Assembly (NCBI GenBank): GCA_014904845.1
Contig: MU119426.1
Coordinates: 28,786-92,785 of the forward strand
From: Acephala macrosclerotiorum
Lineage: Eukaryota; Ascomycota; Leotiomycetes; Helotiales; Mollisiaceae
DNA length: 64,000 nt
Reading direction: 5' to 3'
Shown here: positions 47,540 to 58,692 of the stretch, one piece after another
Layout: each line of letters opens with the position of its first letter
Numbering within the stretch: the stretch's first letter is position 1
The notes under the pieces: model-generated
What the model saw: the letters and a program-made list of their open reading frames with translations, nothing else
Told to the model about the DNA's origin: nothing
Database searches by the model: none
Program-made: the position numbers and the translations under genes

Positions 47540-49252
47540 TGGCTTCACGAACATACATGCATACTTTGGCGTACCGGATGGAACGGTTGGTGGCATTGCA
47601 GGAAGGATAGCATACAAGAATTTGCATGTCGCAAATCTCAGGGAAATTCATCACAGCCAGAGCTTGTTCTCGATGACCAGCTCCATTCTGAAGTCTTCAT
47701 TCTCTAGACACTATGTCGGGCCTCCGAATAGATATGCACCAAGACGGCTTTTGGGCCTGTCAACCGTATACAACTCCGGGAGGTCGAATGTCCCACCTCT
47801 TGCTGATCACGACAGGGCTGACTGTGGCACCTAGGGTTACACTCGGGCTGACATTTAGATCATTACGATTGCGAACGATTAGCCAATACCAAAGAGAAAC
47901 AGGCAACCTTCAACCATGTCACCGAACATCGCCGCATCGAGCTCTCACCATCAGACATCATACTTCTCATCTTCCAGCTCTTAATCGACCTTGACCTGCT
48001 CGAACGCCACTCTCGAAGATATTCTGCAAGTCCCCAATTCCTCTTCAATCTCTGGTTCTATTCTATCGAATCAAAACTCCTTTCTGCACCTTTTGCAATG
48101 TTTCAACACTAATGCAGAGAGATTGTTTCAAGTCTCCTGTAGCTCCTGCAGCTCCTGCTTATCCTCCCCTTTTTCTTATCATCGCTTACTCGTGCCTTAT
48201 CGCGTTCCCTGCAAGATTTTGTTTCCGCATCACAAAATCATCAAAGCGCACCCTGCCGGGCCTTGCGGTGAGCGAATCATCCCTTCAAAATAATCGCAGT
48301 TGCAATCCCAACCTCCACATTTTGATCCCTCGTGTTCAGTTTGACAAGGGAGCTTTTGTTTCTCTGGTTCGTGCATGTAACTCTGTACCGGATTCGTTAT
48401 TGAGTTATCAAAGATCCCTGAATGGTGAAGCTTTCAACAAGCTTTGAAGAGAAATGTGGGCTTGATGTTTGACGCGATCTTGGACTTTGACAGCTCTGGA
48501 GTGTGCTTGGGGCGTTTCTCTCCCGTGAATGATTGCAAAATGGAGACCGTGCGGACGAACCTATGCAGCTTTGATAGGTAGGAAGAGGGGAAGGAAATGG
48601 AGAAGATGTGCAATTGCATCGCGAGGTCCTGGCATAAAGTTATGCTCCTTCCTCCGTCCCATTCTCATTTATTGGCTAGATCAACAACCCTCACAATACC
48701 CCGAATCGCACATCCCACATCTCAAATTACAGGCTCAGTTCTTTAGACGACAAGATGCGTCTCTTCAGGAGTAAATCAAATCCCACAATTCGTCCTTCAT
48801 CTACGGAGTCCCTCTAGTCCCCGTCAACAGGGGAGAGTTGCCCCTCCTATCGCCGTTCCAGTTGTATCTCCATCGGTGATTCAGTCGGCAAGAGAGGACG
48901 CTGTCCGGGCATTGGATCCAACACCTGACGTACCAGTTCAAGAGAGAAGTGTGAATGGCAATGGGCTTCGGAGAGGATTGTTAAGAGCACAGTCAAATTT
49001 CAATTTGCGGTGGAGAGCAAGACCAGCAGTGGTTGGTTGAAAGGATATAAGGCTGACAGCAGCGCCACAAGGCTAAAAATCCACTATTTTAGCGTCAAAT
49101 CAAACCAAATCAAATCAACCTCATCACCAAAACAGAACATCGAATGATCTAAGTGACTCTTGAACATTGAACCCCAGCACTTTGCAGAATCTGCAACTCT
49201 CCAACACATGCGTGTTAAACCAAGCTTATTATTTCGATCGAGCTTCTTGAAA
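47540..49252. other. Gene-poor stretch with unexplained coding-like fragments
   Basis: A frame at 47852-48112 (about 86 codons, with PSDIILLIFQLLIDLDLL) and another at 47713-47994 look protein-like but are in different frames. I could not join them with a convincing intron (a CTGACATTTAG acceptor lies at about 47849-47859). They may be remnants of a gene. The fragment at 48755-49040 is listed separately. The rest is featureless, with a partial copy of the ATGTGCAA...ATCGC motif near 48600. Confidence 0.35.
48755..49040 (+). pseudogene. Coding-like remnant with one frameshift
   Basis: An ATG at 48755 opens MRLFRSKSNPTIRPSSTES. After a one-base shift near 48808 the track continues in another frame as RQQGRVAPPIAVPVVSPSV, AREDAVRALDPTPDVPVQE and LRRGLLRAQSNFNLRWRARP to a TGA at 49038. 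Codon use and composition look like a Pro/Ser-rich fungal protein. No family is recognised. It may be a decayed gene or an exon pair with an intron I could not define. Confidence 0.35.
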
Positions 49253-50014
49253 ATGGCTCTTCACCCACCACAGAATGGAGGGAGGCTGATCTGTATTACC
49301 CCTCCCCCACTTCCTCCATTCCTCACTCGCAGATGCTAATTGTACGCAGTTGCACCAGCAAACGACAAAACCCACTCCCAAGCAGATCAATATACGAAAG
49401 GCGCACTCGAAAAATTCCAACTTGACCCCAAAGACCCCTTCAAACAATTCCACGATTGGTTCACCCTCGCCCAGCAATCCGGGGTCCACCAGCCTGAGAC
49501 AGTCACCCTCTCCACGGCTTCCCTCCCCTCTGGCAGAGTCAGCGCTCGGGTGGTATACTTGAAAGAACTCGATTCGAAGGGCTTTGTCATATATTCGAAT
49601 TTTGGCACAAGTAAGAAAGCTAAGGATATTGAGAGTAACAAATGGGCGAGTTTAACTTTCTGGTGGAGGGAGATGGAGAGGCAGGTCAGAGTTGAGGGGC
49701 AAGTCGAGAGGTTAACAAGTCGGGAAAGTCAGGTTTATTATGATACGAGGATAAGGGGGAGTAGGATAGGTGCGTGGGCGAGTCGGCAGAGTGAGGTGTT
49801 GGAGGGGAGGGAACAGTTGGAGGGCTGGGTGAAGGAGGTTGAGGAGAAGTTTGATGGGAAGGAGGAAATTCCTATTCCGGAGTTCTGGGGTGGGTTGAGA
49901 ATTAAGCCGGAGATGGTAGAGTTTTGGCAGGGTAGGGAGAGTAGGTTGCATGATCGGTTTCAATATTCGAAGATGGAGGATGGGGAGTGGAGGATCGATA
50001 GATTGAGTCCGTGA
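49253..50014 (+). CDS. PDX3: Pyridoxamine/pyridoxine 5'-phosphate oxidase
   Basis: Two exons, 49253-49292 and 49350-50014, give 234 residues. The 57-base intron restores the family start GRLIFAPANDKTH. The enzyme makes pyridoxal phosphate (vitamin B6) using FMN. Landmarks: ADQYTKGALEKFQLDPKDPFKQF; SARVVYLKELDSKGFVIYSN; FGTSKKAKDIESN; ASLTFWWREMERQVRVEG (FMN and subunit contact); YYDTRIRGSRIGAWAS; and the C-terminal substrate-binding WGGLRIKPEMVEFWQGRESRLHDR (quoted in parts), which ends close to the stop. Length and order match the family, and no residue that I would expect to be essential is missing. It is followed by a convergent gene ending at 50237. Confidence 0.92.
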
Positions 50015-50236
50015 GGGATACATGGAAATATACACAGAATCACAAGAGAATGGCACAATTTTAGGTCCAATGGTCTGCATTTCAAGGTGGGCTACAAAGT
50101 TTACCTTTCGTTCCACTTTTCATTCCCCACAGATCCATTCATCGGTAGTTCCATGGGTGGGAATGTTGATCCCAAGCTACATCTGCTTCGCTATTCTTCT
50201 AATAGCTGTAGTTTTCACCACTGTCTTCCGATACCT
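50015..50236. other. Convergent intergenic spacer
   Basis: About 220 bases between the stop codons of two convergent genes; serves as the 3' flank of both. Nothing else is seen. Confidence 0.5.
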
Positions 50237-52051
50237 CTACCATTCACGCCATCCACGCCGATGTCCTTCTTCAGGTCCATAGACGCGGTCTCGATGATCA
50301 TCTCTGCCATAGATGTCTCGAGGAGAATCACTTCTACGACGAGAGTCAGATGGTCCAGAACCCTGTCTGAAACCAAATCTGTCTTGATATTGAGAGTCGC
50401 TACCATGCACCACTGGTGGATATCGAATATCCTGGCTAGACATGCGCTCTGATCTCCTATGGATCGAGGAAGTTCCACAACTAATGCGGTCTTGACGATC
50501 ATCTCTGGAGATGTCTTGAGGAGACACGATCCCAAGACGGGAGGTGCATTGGTCAAAATTTCTATTTGAACCATTTGAACCAAACCCGTTTTGATATCTA
50601 GAGTCTCTGTCATGCTGCGCAGGAGAGAATATCATTCTACCCCGGCTCGACATGCGCTCTACTCCCTCACTAGCCATCAGAGGATGCACAACTCTGTGAT
50701 CCTGTTGATGAGCTCTGGATCTGATATCATACTGTTCAGGATTATCTCTTGGACTAAAGCGGCCTGGAGAGCGAGAGCTGCTGTCGTACAGCGCAGGCAT
50801 TCCACCTCTGCCTGACATGTTATCCAATCTCCCATGTCGTGCAGTATCTCTAACCATATGATCCGTTTCCAAAGAAACGTCTCGGCTTCCTTCTTGACTA
50901 AACATCTGGGCCAGTCTACCATTTGATCTGAAATCCTCAACTGTAGCTGCTTGATCTCGCCAAGTGGATCGAGTTCTATACGGTTGTTGTAGATAGACAT
51001 GCTCTTGTGATGCCGAGTGAAGGTCTGAAGGACTTTGGCGACGGAACACAGGAGATTTTGACCGGTGATCACGATGGCGATGATGTCCGGTTTGGTTTGA
51101 TGGCGATCTGCTTTGCCGTGCAGGTGGTTCATGGACGCCGAAGCCCTGGATGCGAAGTCTTGAGGATTGCCGAGCAATCTCTGTTGGACGATGAAAGCCT
51201 CCAAGAGAACCCTTCGCGGATGAGGTATTGCCGATCTCGACTTGTTTAACATTGGCCTTGCTGTTTTCGGTGCCTTGAGCCCTATGCGAAAGGCAGGAAG
51301 TTGAAGGAGGGGCTGCGTTGTCAAGATCGGAATCTTTGGGTAAAATGCATTCCATCTCCAGCATCATCTCGCTGTCGCTGTGTGGTTCGTCCCAAAAAGG
51401 ATCAGGGATGCTCTGGGTGATGTCCTCCTGCTTGCCACGAAGGCTGAGTGCATAGGCTGGCGTTTGGGGTCGCAAAGGGCCGAGCCTCGAAGGAGGAGTC
51501 TTATCCCATTTTCCGGGCCACAACTTCCACAAAGGATAATTGTAGTAGAATGGAGGCTTCCCATTTCGTGACTCTACCAGCCAGTGGAACAATTCTTTTG
51601 CCTTCCATTTCTTCAGTTCAGGACAGTTGCTGAGATCATGGTCGCGCGTATTGTGCCCTGGACAAGCGTGAATGAAGCCATCGTTGCTGACGTTGCGTGT
51701 ACAGAGCCTGATGTAATGGTTCACGTCACCATCAACATATCGACTAGCAGTATCGTCCAACTTCCGAAGACCATTGAAATTCTCACATATCACCGGCTTA
51801 CGGTGAGAGGATACTCCTAGATCGTTTCCAGCAGCATTTGGGCGTGCGTCGTCTGTCGCCGGAGGGTATTGGATTCCTCGCCTCGCAGTCGAAGAATTAT
51901 CGTCTCGCTCGGTCTTGATGCGAGAATCTTCGAAGGGGCGCGAGTCGCGGCTCGTCGTTGATATCGTCGGGACTCTCAACGAATTGAGCTCCAGCGTGGG
52001 CTCGTGTGCCTCTGTTCGCTGTCGACTTCGAGGGCTTTGAGGGGTCGACAT
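50237..52051 (-). CDS. Arg/Ser-rich protein with zinc-knuckle-like motif
   Basis: A single open frame of 604 codons from the ATG at 52051. The N-terminal 90 residues are polar. A conserved-looking block (about 90-220) contains NHYIRLCTRN, then HACPGHNTRDHDLSNCPELKKW, in which Cys and His residues are spaced like a CCHC-type knuckle (quoted as one 22-residue region at roughly 128-150; key residues Cys, His, His, Cys). KELFHWLVESRNGKPPFYYN and YPLWKLWPGKWDKTPPSRLG follow. The rest is rich in Arg, Ser, Asp and Gly with repeated units such as RMSSRGR, RFSPRDNPEQYDIRSR and QDRFGFRQG, like RNA-associated disordered proteins. RNA binding is a guess from composition and the knuckle. No named family is recognised. 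No introns are needed. Confidence 0.65.
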   Translation of the reverse strand: MSTPQSPRSRQRTEAHEPTLELNSLRVPTISTTSRDSRPFEDSRIKTERDDNSSTARRGIQYPPATDDARPNAAGNDLGVSSHRKPVICENFNGLRKLDDTASRYVDGDVNHYIRLCTRNVSNDGFIHACPGHNTRDHDLSNCPELKKWKAKELFHWLVESRNGKPPFYYNYPLWKLWPGKWDKTPPSRLGPLRPQTPAYALSLRGKQEDITQSIPDPFWDEPHSDSEMMLEMECILPKDSDLDNAAPPSTSCLSHRAQGTENSKANVKQVEIGNTSSAKGSLGGFHRPTEIARQSSRLRIQGFGVHEPPARQSRSPSNQTGHHRHRDHRSKSPVFRRQSPSDLHSASQEHVYLQQPYRTRSTWRDQAATVEDFRSNGRLAQMFSQEGSRDVSLETDHMVRDTARHGRLDNMSGRGGMPALYDSSSRSPGRFSPRDNPEQYDIRSRAHQQDHRVVHPLMASEGVERMSSRGRMIFSPAQHDRDSRYQNGFGSNGSNRNFDQCTSRLGIVSPQDISRDDRQDRISCGTSSIHRRSERMSSQDIRYPPVVHGSDSQYQDRFGFRQGSGPSDSRRRSDSPRDIYGRDDHRDRVYGPEEGHRRGWREW

Positions 52052-54905
52052 TGTCGGATCTCGCTGTCGCGCTGATAGCCAGGATCTTTACCTGATTGCA
52101 CCATGTTAGTAGAAGGGAGTCCTTCTTACCTCTGCTGCTGCTGAAATTTTCAGCGTGGTTGTTTTCGTTGTTGATCGAGTCCTTTGAACGGAAACGCGAG
52201 CGGAGGTATTGTGTGCCGAATTTGGCGAGACCAGAGCCTGTTCACGTGTCGAGACCGCAGCCTTCTCCGAAGAATGTTTGGATTAAGTACTGAGATTTGA
52301 GGAAGTAAGCGGAAAGTATATTGTTGGGTCCAGGACATGGACACCCAAAAGGGTGATTGCTGGACTCCAAAGGTTGGGAGCAAAAAGATAACTCGCTTCC
52401 TCGAAGAAAATCCCAACATGTCCTAAGCATTTTGAAATGAAAAACATTAGGAGCCACTTTCGTGTGAAAGAACAGAGCAATCAAGGTACACTTCAAACGA
52501 GAGAGGCTGCGATCAAAGCAGGATGTGAATTTAGAATGAGGTCGAGGAAGAGTTGAAAAGCATTCCGGCGAAGCATATTGACAGACATGGTCAAACGGTT
52601 GTCTACTGAGGGATGTCCAATTTGGACAAACAAAATCAAAGCGGAAGCAAATATCAAAGCGTAATGGAAAATTCCATGGGTTTGCGTGTAAGATTACCTT
52701 TGGGTGTTGTTTCAAAGTTAAAGCAATGTAGAAAATTGCAGTGCAAAGTACCTAGACGTGAAACCCAGCTGAGCTTCGGTATATACGAACCTAACCCAAC
52801 AGCAGCACGACTCCCTTGACAGCCGAGGAGTCCTCCCAAATGTTGAATGCGACCGTTCTCCTTTCATCTGTACATGCCCCAGAATCGCTCTGCTGCGATT
52901 CTAAGCTTTCCTGCCTATGAAATGCCACCCTCGAAGACACAAACAGGCACCATATGAGGAGGAGATGTTCATAGACATCCCCTAATCATCAGAAACTGAT
53001 TTTCATCCCTATGTCCGCCTTGTATGCCCCTCCATATCTGTTAGGGTGCACGTGACATACTGTATATATCTTCATTCTCACCGCTCTTTGGATCATCATC
53101 CTTAATATATCACACCTTCAGACCCTCATAATATCAATCCAGCATACCTTGTTCGGTAGGTCAATATTCGCAAAGTGGGATCATCGCCGGAGAGAAAGTC
53201 CGTAATATTATTCGATGCGGATGCGAGGCAGTAAAGTCTGCGTTATTGCGGTCTGTCAATCATCTCCTATGATGAGGTCAAGCTCTTTCATTGTGTCGCA
53301 GCTTCACGAGTCGCAAGGACTTTTAGTGTTCGCGGCATCGTGCTGCATGTTCGATGGTGCTCTGCGCAATTTAGATGAACGGGTACTCGTAGATAGAAAG
53401 GAATAAGGAGATGTTTGACGCTGTTTGGATACTGCAAATATTCGTGAGCAGGTTGTAAGAGAAGATGGAGTTGAAAACATGCAAGGTGACAGCGTGGCTG
53501 GGAAGCTAGCTGCGCCACAACTACGGACAGTACAGCATCTCCAAGGCCATTTCCATGCAAATGACAGATAGTGACTTGTACTCTTCAGCACCTGATTGAA
53601 CCGCTTTCCGTCATCTTGCCGATACTTCAGAATTTGCGTCAACGTTAGCCGTGCAAAGCTCTCTTAGTTCCGCTGATACGATCGACCTTCCTCCTGAACT
53701 CAGCATCTGCAATCGAGCCAGGCTTCTCGACCATGCTCCTTCCCCATATCCCGGCACGTCGCATCGGCACGTGTGCTACTCGGTCATCGTCAGCCGAATT
53801 CGAGAAGTACAGTACGATGGAATTGGGTGTGGGAAAATGGCCAAGTTGGGCTGGGGAGCAAGCTACGATGTGATGGCGTTGTTGCTTCGTCCATGGGGCT
53901 AGCAGAACAATCGGTATTGCCAGCCTCTGAAATCTGGGTCTGAAGAAGTGTCTTCGTGGGGGCGCTTGCTGACTAGCTTCAGTCGAAGCTCGATCAAAGC
54001 CAGCCTGGAATTTCAAATTTACACGTTCTAGGGCACGAAGAGAGAGACTGTCCTATTGCCCTCGAAAATAATGGACTGGAATCATTCATGGGCAAATCTA
54101 GGCATCCGCCCACGGCACTGTAACTTCCCATTGTTGTCTGTTTCATTGGACTTGCCTTGCCAAAATGTTGACTTCGGCCCCGTTTTTCACAATTGGCGTT
54201 AGATGCGAGAGCTTGAACGCAACGATCGCGATTTCGAGGAAGTTTGACGACTTCATGGACGTCAACATCTCTTCTATGAAAATCTGGATTTCAAAGGAGT
54301 CGAGTGGATCAACGAATCCAAGTATTTATTGATTTTTTATCTTTGAATCGTGGACGATTTGTGATTGATGGTGTGACGAGGTTTCAGTTGACGAAAGAAG
54401 AAAAGGACTTGGAGGCATCGAGTTATCGGGAGATTGTGTGAGTGCTAGCGGCGCAAGGCGTCAACTTCGACGCTGCTCTGACGAGCGAAGTCTGGTGAAT
54501 ATCTGTCTTGAAGGTCTAGCTAGCTAGATGGAGGAATGAAAATTCCGAAAGTCAAGCAAAGTCAGACAAAATACTAGGCCACCGAGCTTGGTGTTGAGAT
54601 CTGCACGTCTTGTCTCCTCCTTGGTCAGCTGTGCTCATTGTCATGCATCCAACTAGAAGAGCCAAGGAACAATCCAGAGATGTATACAAAGCAGTGCTCT
54701 TTGTCTCTGAACCTAGCATTTCTCACGCAATATCCACATTACTATAATTGATCCGAACTTCAGCGCATCAACTTTGATATGCTTTTTCATTCTTTTTCAA
54801 TTTACTGTATACTTTACGAGAATGCTCGTCTCCCACTAGTGTCTACATCGATATTTTAGCAACCACAATGTCAATACAACACCACCATCCGGCAAGAGGC
54901 TCAAC
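52052..54905. other. Long gene-poor region
   Basis: Opposite-strand frames overlap throughout (52242-52715, 53304-53642, 53645-54016) and none shows a motif, signal peptide or convincing splice context. A fragment near 54164-54440 (TSAPFFTIGVRCESLN) may be an old remnant. The right end is the 3' flank of the TauD gene. Confidence 0.4.
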
Positions 54906-56269
54906 CTAAGCCTTGGTGGCCGCCTCTGGCTTGACATACGGAGTCTCGAATGGGATCTCGGCCTGCGGGGTGATTCTTGCCAAGTGGCGACGTTCTCCCG
55001 TCGACCAGTCAGCGGTTGCTGTGTGAACAGTGACACGGTTCTGAAGGAGATTAGCTACGCTCATTTCAAAAAGGGATGGTCCACTTACATCCCAGACGAC
55101 GACAGTCTTTGGCTCCCAGCTGACACGAGCTTGGTAGTCCACTCCTCTTCCAATGTGGTTCAACAAGAATGCCAAAAGGGCGTCCGACTCCTCCTTCTTC
55201 AATCCCACAATGCTACGAGTAACTGCAATCGTCAGCATCGGTTTGAGGAAGAGTTGGGGTTCACTTACAGCCAGAGTTGACAAACAGTGCCTTCTCTCCA
55301 GTAGCGGGGTGGGTTCTGATGAGAGGGTGCTCATGCTTCACCGGCTCTCTTCGCACAACTCCACCGCGGTCTCGGCTGAATTGAGCCTGCTCGAATCCAG
55401 AATGTACAGCCTTCAAGCCATGGAGTCTCTCCTTCAACGGCTCGGACAAACGATTGTACGCCTCAACCTGGTTGGCGAATAAGGTATCTCCACCAGTCTC
55501 TGGGCTGTCAAAGATATACAAGAACGTAGTTCCAGGAGTCTGCAGCTCGTACGAAACATCCGAGTGCCAGCTAACGCTGCTGTTGCGATTTGCTAAGAAT
55601 GAGTCGAACTCACTACCAGTCGCGCCGTATCTGTGAACGATATGAAGTTCGGGGAAGCCCTCTGGACTGCCGCTTGTTGGGTGGATGTGGTGACGTCCAA
55701 AATAGCCACCAAAGTCGAGAGCTTCTTGGAGGGGAAGATCAGCGAAATCTTGGTCACGAAATGCTACGACTTTGCGTTGAGCAACGAGAAGAGCGAGTTG
55801 GTCTTTTCCTACTGCGGTGAGCTTGCTGAGTTGGACGCCAGTCACTTCCGATCCGATGCTGGGGGTGAGCTTCTTGATCTTGCTGCCTTCTGGGAGGAGA
55901 TCCTTGAAAGTGGGGTCAGCACCTTTGCCGTGTTCAACATGGGTGAACGGCTCCAAGGGAGGGTACTTCTGCCCGTGGTTCCATGTTGGAAGGTATTGCG
56001 GGTACTTTGGGAAGGTCAGTGAGTTCAAAGAAGGGGGTAAGATGATGACTTGCCTTTGCATCAGTTTTTCCTCCCTCAATCTCGATTTGTCTCTTCACCT
56101 TTGGAGCATTCTTGGCATCCTCCTTAGAAGCTTCTACCTTTGGGGCTTCAACCTCTTTTGGCACCTCGACTTCTTTGACGGCTTCTGTGGGAGCCTCCTT
56201 GGTGATGGCAAGCTTCTCGATACTTGGGACTGGGATATCCTTAGGAAGTTGCTGGACTGAAGGTGCCAT
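54906..56269 (-). CDS. TauD/TfdA-family Fe(II)/2-oxoglutarate dioxygenase
   Basis: Four exons, 56269-56054, 56004-55269, 55222-55089 and 55040-54906, give 406 residues. Introns are 46-49 bases; the first has a GC donor (AAAG|GCAAGT), the others GT. The Glu/Lys/Val-rich N-terminus (about 1-60) is variable. The catalytic domain starts KYPQYLPTWNHGQKYPPLEPF. The iron-binding HxD is in SVSWHSDVSYELQTPG. The distal His and the 2-oxoglutarate-binding Arg are likely in VTVHTATADW and GERRHLARITP. Other family motifs are VVAFRDQDFADL, HPTSGSPEGFPELHIVH, SPETGGDTLFANQVEAY and HPATGEKALFVNSG. These enzymes oxidise sulfonates such as taurine or related small molecules, often for sulfur use. The exact substrate cannot be told. 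Cytosolic, since there is no signal peptide. Confidence 0.9.
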
Positions 56270-57666
56270 TTTGATAGAAGTTGTTTGGAGTTAGAAGGTG
56301 TTGGCTGAGAGGCGTCTGGAAGTTGCTTGCTGATATTGATTTTCTTGAGCGAGCGCTGGGGAACTATCAAAATATTTATCCCAGTCTCTGCAAGGAACAG
56401 ATTGCGTCAGCCTGGAAGTCGTGATCCGTAACCTTAACTTGGTCTGGGCTCTTAGGGCTCATTTGTTGCCGACATGCATCCACAAGATAACGACATCAAA
56501 GACGTGACCTCTCACCAAACAGCTCAAACGGGGATAAGTCATTTTTCCGATATCCGTTTGAAGTGTTGTTCAATCCTCAGACCATTTTGAAGTCTATCCT
56601 GGCATCAGTACACATTCTAGTATTGAAAAGACACGGATATCGGCACCGAGAGATCATTTACACATTTAGGTGAGTCTGCACTGCCTGATGATTGGGGCCT
56701 GCAAAGCCTTAGGTTGTAGAGGCGCTGTGCTAATTTGATAACGCATAGCGTCTTTCGCTATTGATGCAGCAAAGGCTATCTTGGAAGGGCATTGGTGAGA
56801 CAATCTCTTGCGTTTGTGAGCATCGGCGATGATGTGCTCTTGGCTCGAAATTGCACAACGAGGGGTACTAAGCGAGAGAGATGAATAACCAGGACAGGGA
56901 GAGGAAAAGGAAATAGATCTTTGTCATCTCTATTATCAAATCAACCCGAGAATGCTTTTTCCCTTCGTCAACGACTGATGATGGCTTGAGGGTGTGGTTG
57001 AAGCATTCGTTTACCCTTATCTCTCCTTTTGGGCTCTTGATCGCTAAATAGTGGGGTAATTGTTCGCTACCCTTTTTCTTGGAGGAGGAATTGGGAGGTT
57101 TTGATGTCTGCTGGACTACAAAGTGAGACTTGGACGCCCTGATACTTTGAAATGGGAAGGTACTTTGGTGCTAAACTTTGAACCTTCAAAATGAGCGTTC
57201 TAAATGATGCCAGTATGAAATGACCTGGCCTGCACCCTTCTGCTGAGATAGAGGATAGAAGTGGGATAACTTAGTCAGCTGGTCCGTGCTGAAGCTTTGT
57301 CTTCGCGAATCTGAATGTCAACAAAACTCCACAACTTCAGCCATCTGCCACCCATCTGCCACCCATCTGCAAACCATCTCAAACCCTTTTTGCAATATCT
57401 CAAAGGCTACTAACAGTCCCAATTGACTATGTGCATCTACTCATCGGTGTGGCATACGACCCGGAAGAAACAAGAGGCGGGAGTGAGGGGTCAATCACAG
57501 CACCTTGAATGTTCATCTGCCTCTAGAACATTCAGCGTGGAGGCTCGATATACGCGCATGCGTGGGCGGAGCATCCGTCGCAGGAGAGGCATGGATGGTA
57601 AATTCAGGTGCACAAGCTTTCTATTGCATATTGTAGCTAACATCTGCCAGCACGAATCACCAGATA
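56270..57666. other. Intergenic region with a small tandem repeat
   Basis: Promoter of the TauD gene on the left. Around 57341-57378 an 11-base unit (CATCTGCCACC) is repeated about three times with a fourth degenerate unit. No gene is seen. Confidence 0.45.
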
Positions 57667-58221
57667 CTAAACGGTCTCTTCGCACTGGAAGCGACAACAA
57701 ATACAGACAGCGATCCGAAGCCTGAAGCACCTGTCAACACACCTGCGAACCCCTTTGTGATGCTCCTCGAGCCGAGTCTCCATCGGATTCTTCCACTGCG
57801 ACAACCCAATGCGACCATTATCTGAAAACACAATCTGCGAGAGGTCCCAACCAACGACCAATCTAATACGTAGCACTGGCAGATCCTGCATAATCCCCCC
57901 CTCGATTGGCGCTCCGGATGGTCCACTCGTCGATTCAGACCTCAGCGAACCTTTAAGGTCCCACTTCCCAATGCTCACAAGGCAATTCTTGTCAGGAGCC
58001 TGCTGTTCTACCATGATGTAGATTTCATTCTTTCTCGTGGTCGTTGGACACGATAGCTGCTGTGGAATCGTCTCGGACTCATACCCGCGCAAGAAAAGCT
58101 CCTCGTCGCGATACACTAACAACCTGGGGAAAGTATGAGGTTGCATTAGTTTGTTGCGATCCTGGAAGTCCACTGCAGCCATCAGAAGAGCGAACAATGC
58201 AACACCAAATTCACCAAACAA
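57667..58221 (-). CDS. Hypothetical protein (about 180 residues)
   Basis: An open frame with no family that I recognise. The region from LLVYRDEELFLRGYE through DKNCLVSIGKWDLKG, LPVLRIRLVVGWDLSQIVF and GLSQWKNPMETRLEEH reads like real protein with mixed strands and helices. An acceptor-like TTTCCCCAG lies just before it (near 58130), so the true start may be in an upstream exon, and the Cys-rich C-terminal 25 residues may be intronic. The coordinates are those of the simple open frame. Function unknown. Confidence 0.35.
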   Translation of the reverse strand: MFGEFGVALFALLMAAVDFQDRNKLMQPHTFPRLLVYRDEELFLRGYESETIPQQLSCPTTTRKNEIYIMVEQQAPDKNCLVSIGKWDLKGSLRSESTSGPSGAPIEGGIMQDLPVLRIRLVVGWDLSQIVFSDNGRIGLSQWKNPMETRLEEHHKGVRRCVDRCFRLRIAVCICCRFQCEETV

Positions 58222-58692
58222 TTTACGTGCTCTACTCCGTTAGAGTCACTAGTCCATCATGCCCGTACACGATTGGCATTACTTGTTCCGCGCCCGGTAT
58301 TTTGAATCGAGTCAGATTTGAGGCGATAGACGAGGTGGAGTTTCTCTCCGTCGCTGAGGACTGAATTCTATTTCTGGAAGCGGATCGAAGCAACTTCAAG
58401 ACATGTTTCTAAACATTCATCGAGAACACGCGATATGAATTATGTAGTGTCTTCAAGTGACACTGGGGGCTGCACATGGAATACGCATCGAGAAGGGTAT
58501 CTGTCAGGAGACGGTGGTTGAGAAGTGATCGTTATACTTGCTCGAAAAGCATGGCTGGGAAGGGCAACGTTGGAGAATATATACCAAGTAGAATAAAGGT
58601 GACTGATACCGCGTCTTGCATCCCGCCAAAAATTCTCTCCACCTAAAATATTCTCCCCCCCAGCAAGAGATTTCCACCATACTCAATCGACC
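58222..58692. other. Divergent spacer
   Basis: Between the hypothetical genes on either side. Nothing recognised beyond probable promoters. Confidence 0.4.

Noticed and set aside
50677..51324. 215-codon reverse frame within the Arg/Ser-rich gene
   Set aside because: Another frame of the same strand (50237-52051) is far longer and contains the conserved zinc-knuckle-like block.
53304..54016. Reverse frames of 112-123 codons as genes
   Set aside because: They have chance-like composition, overlap other frames and have no recognisable domain.
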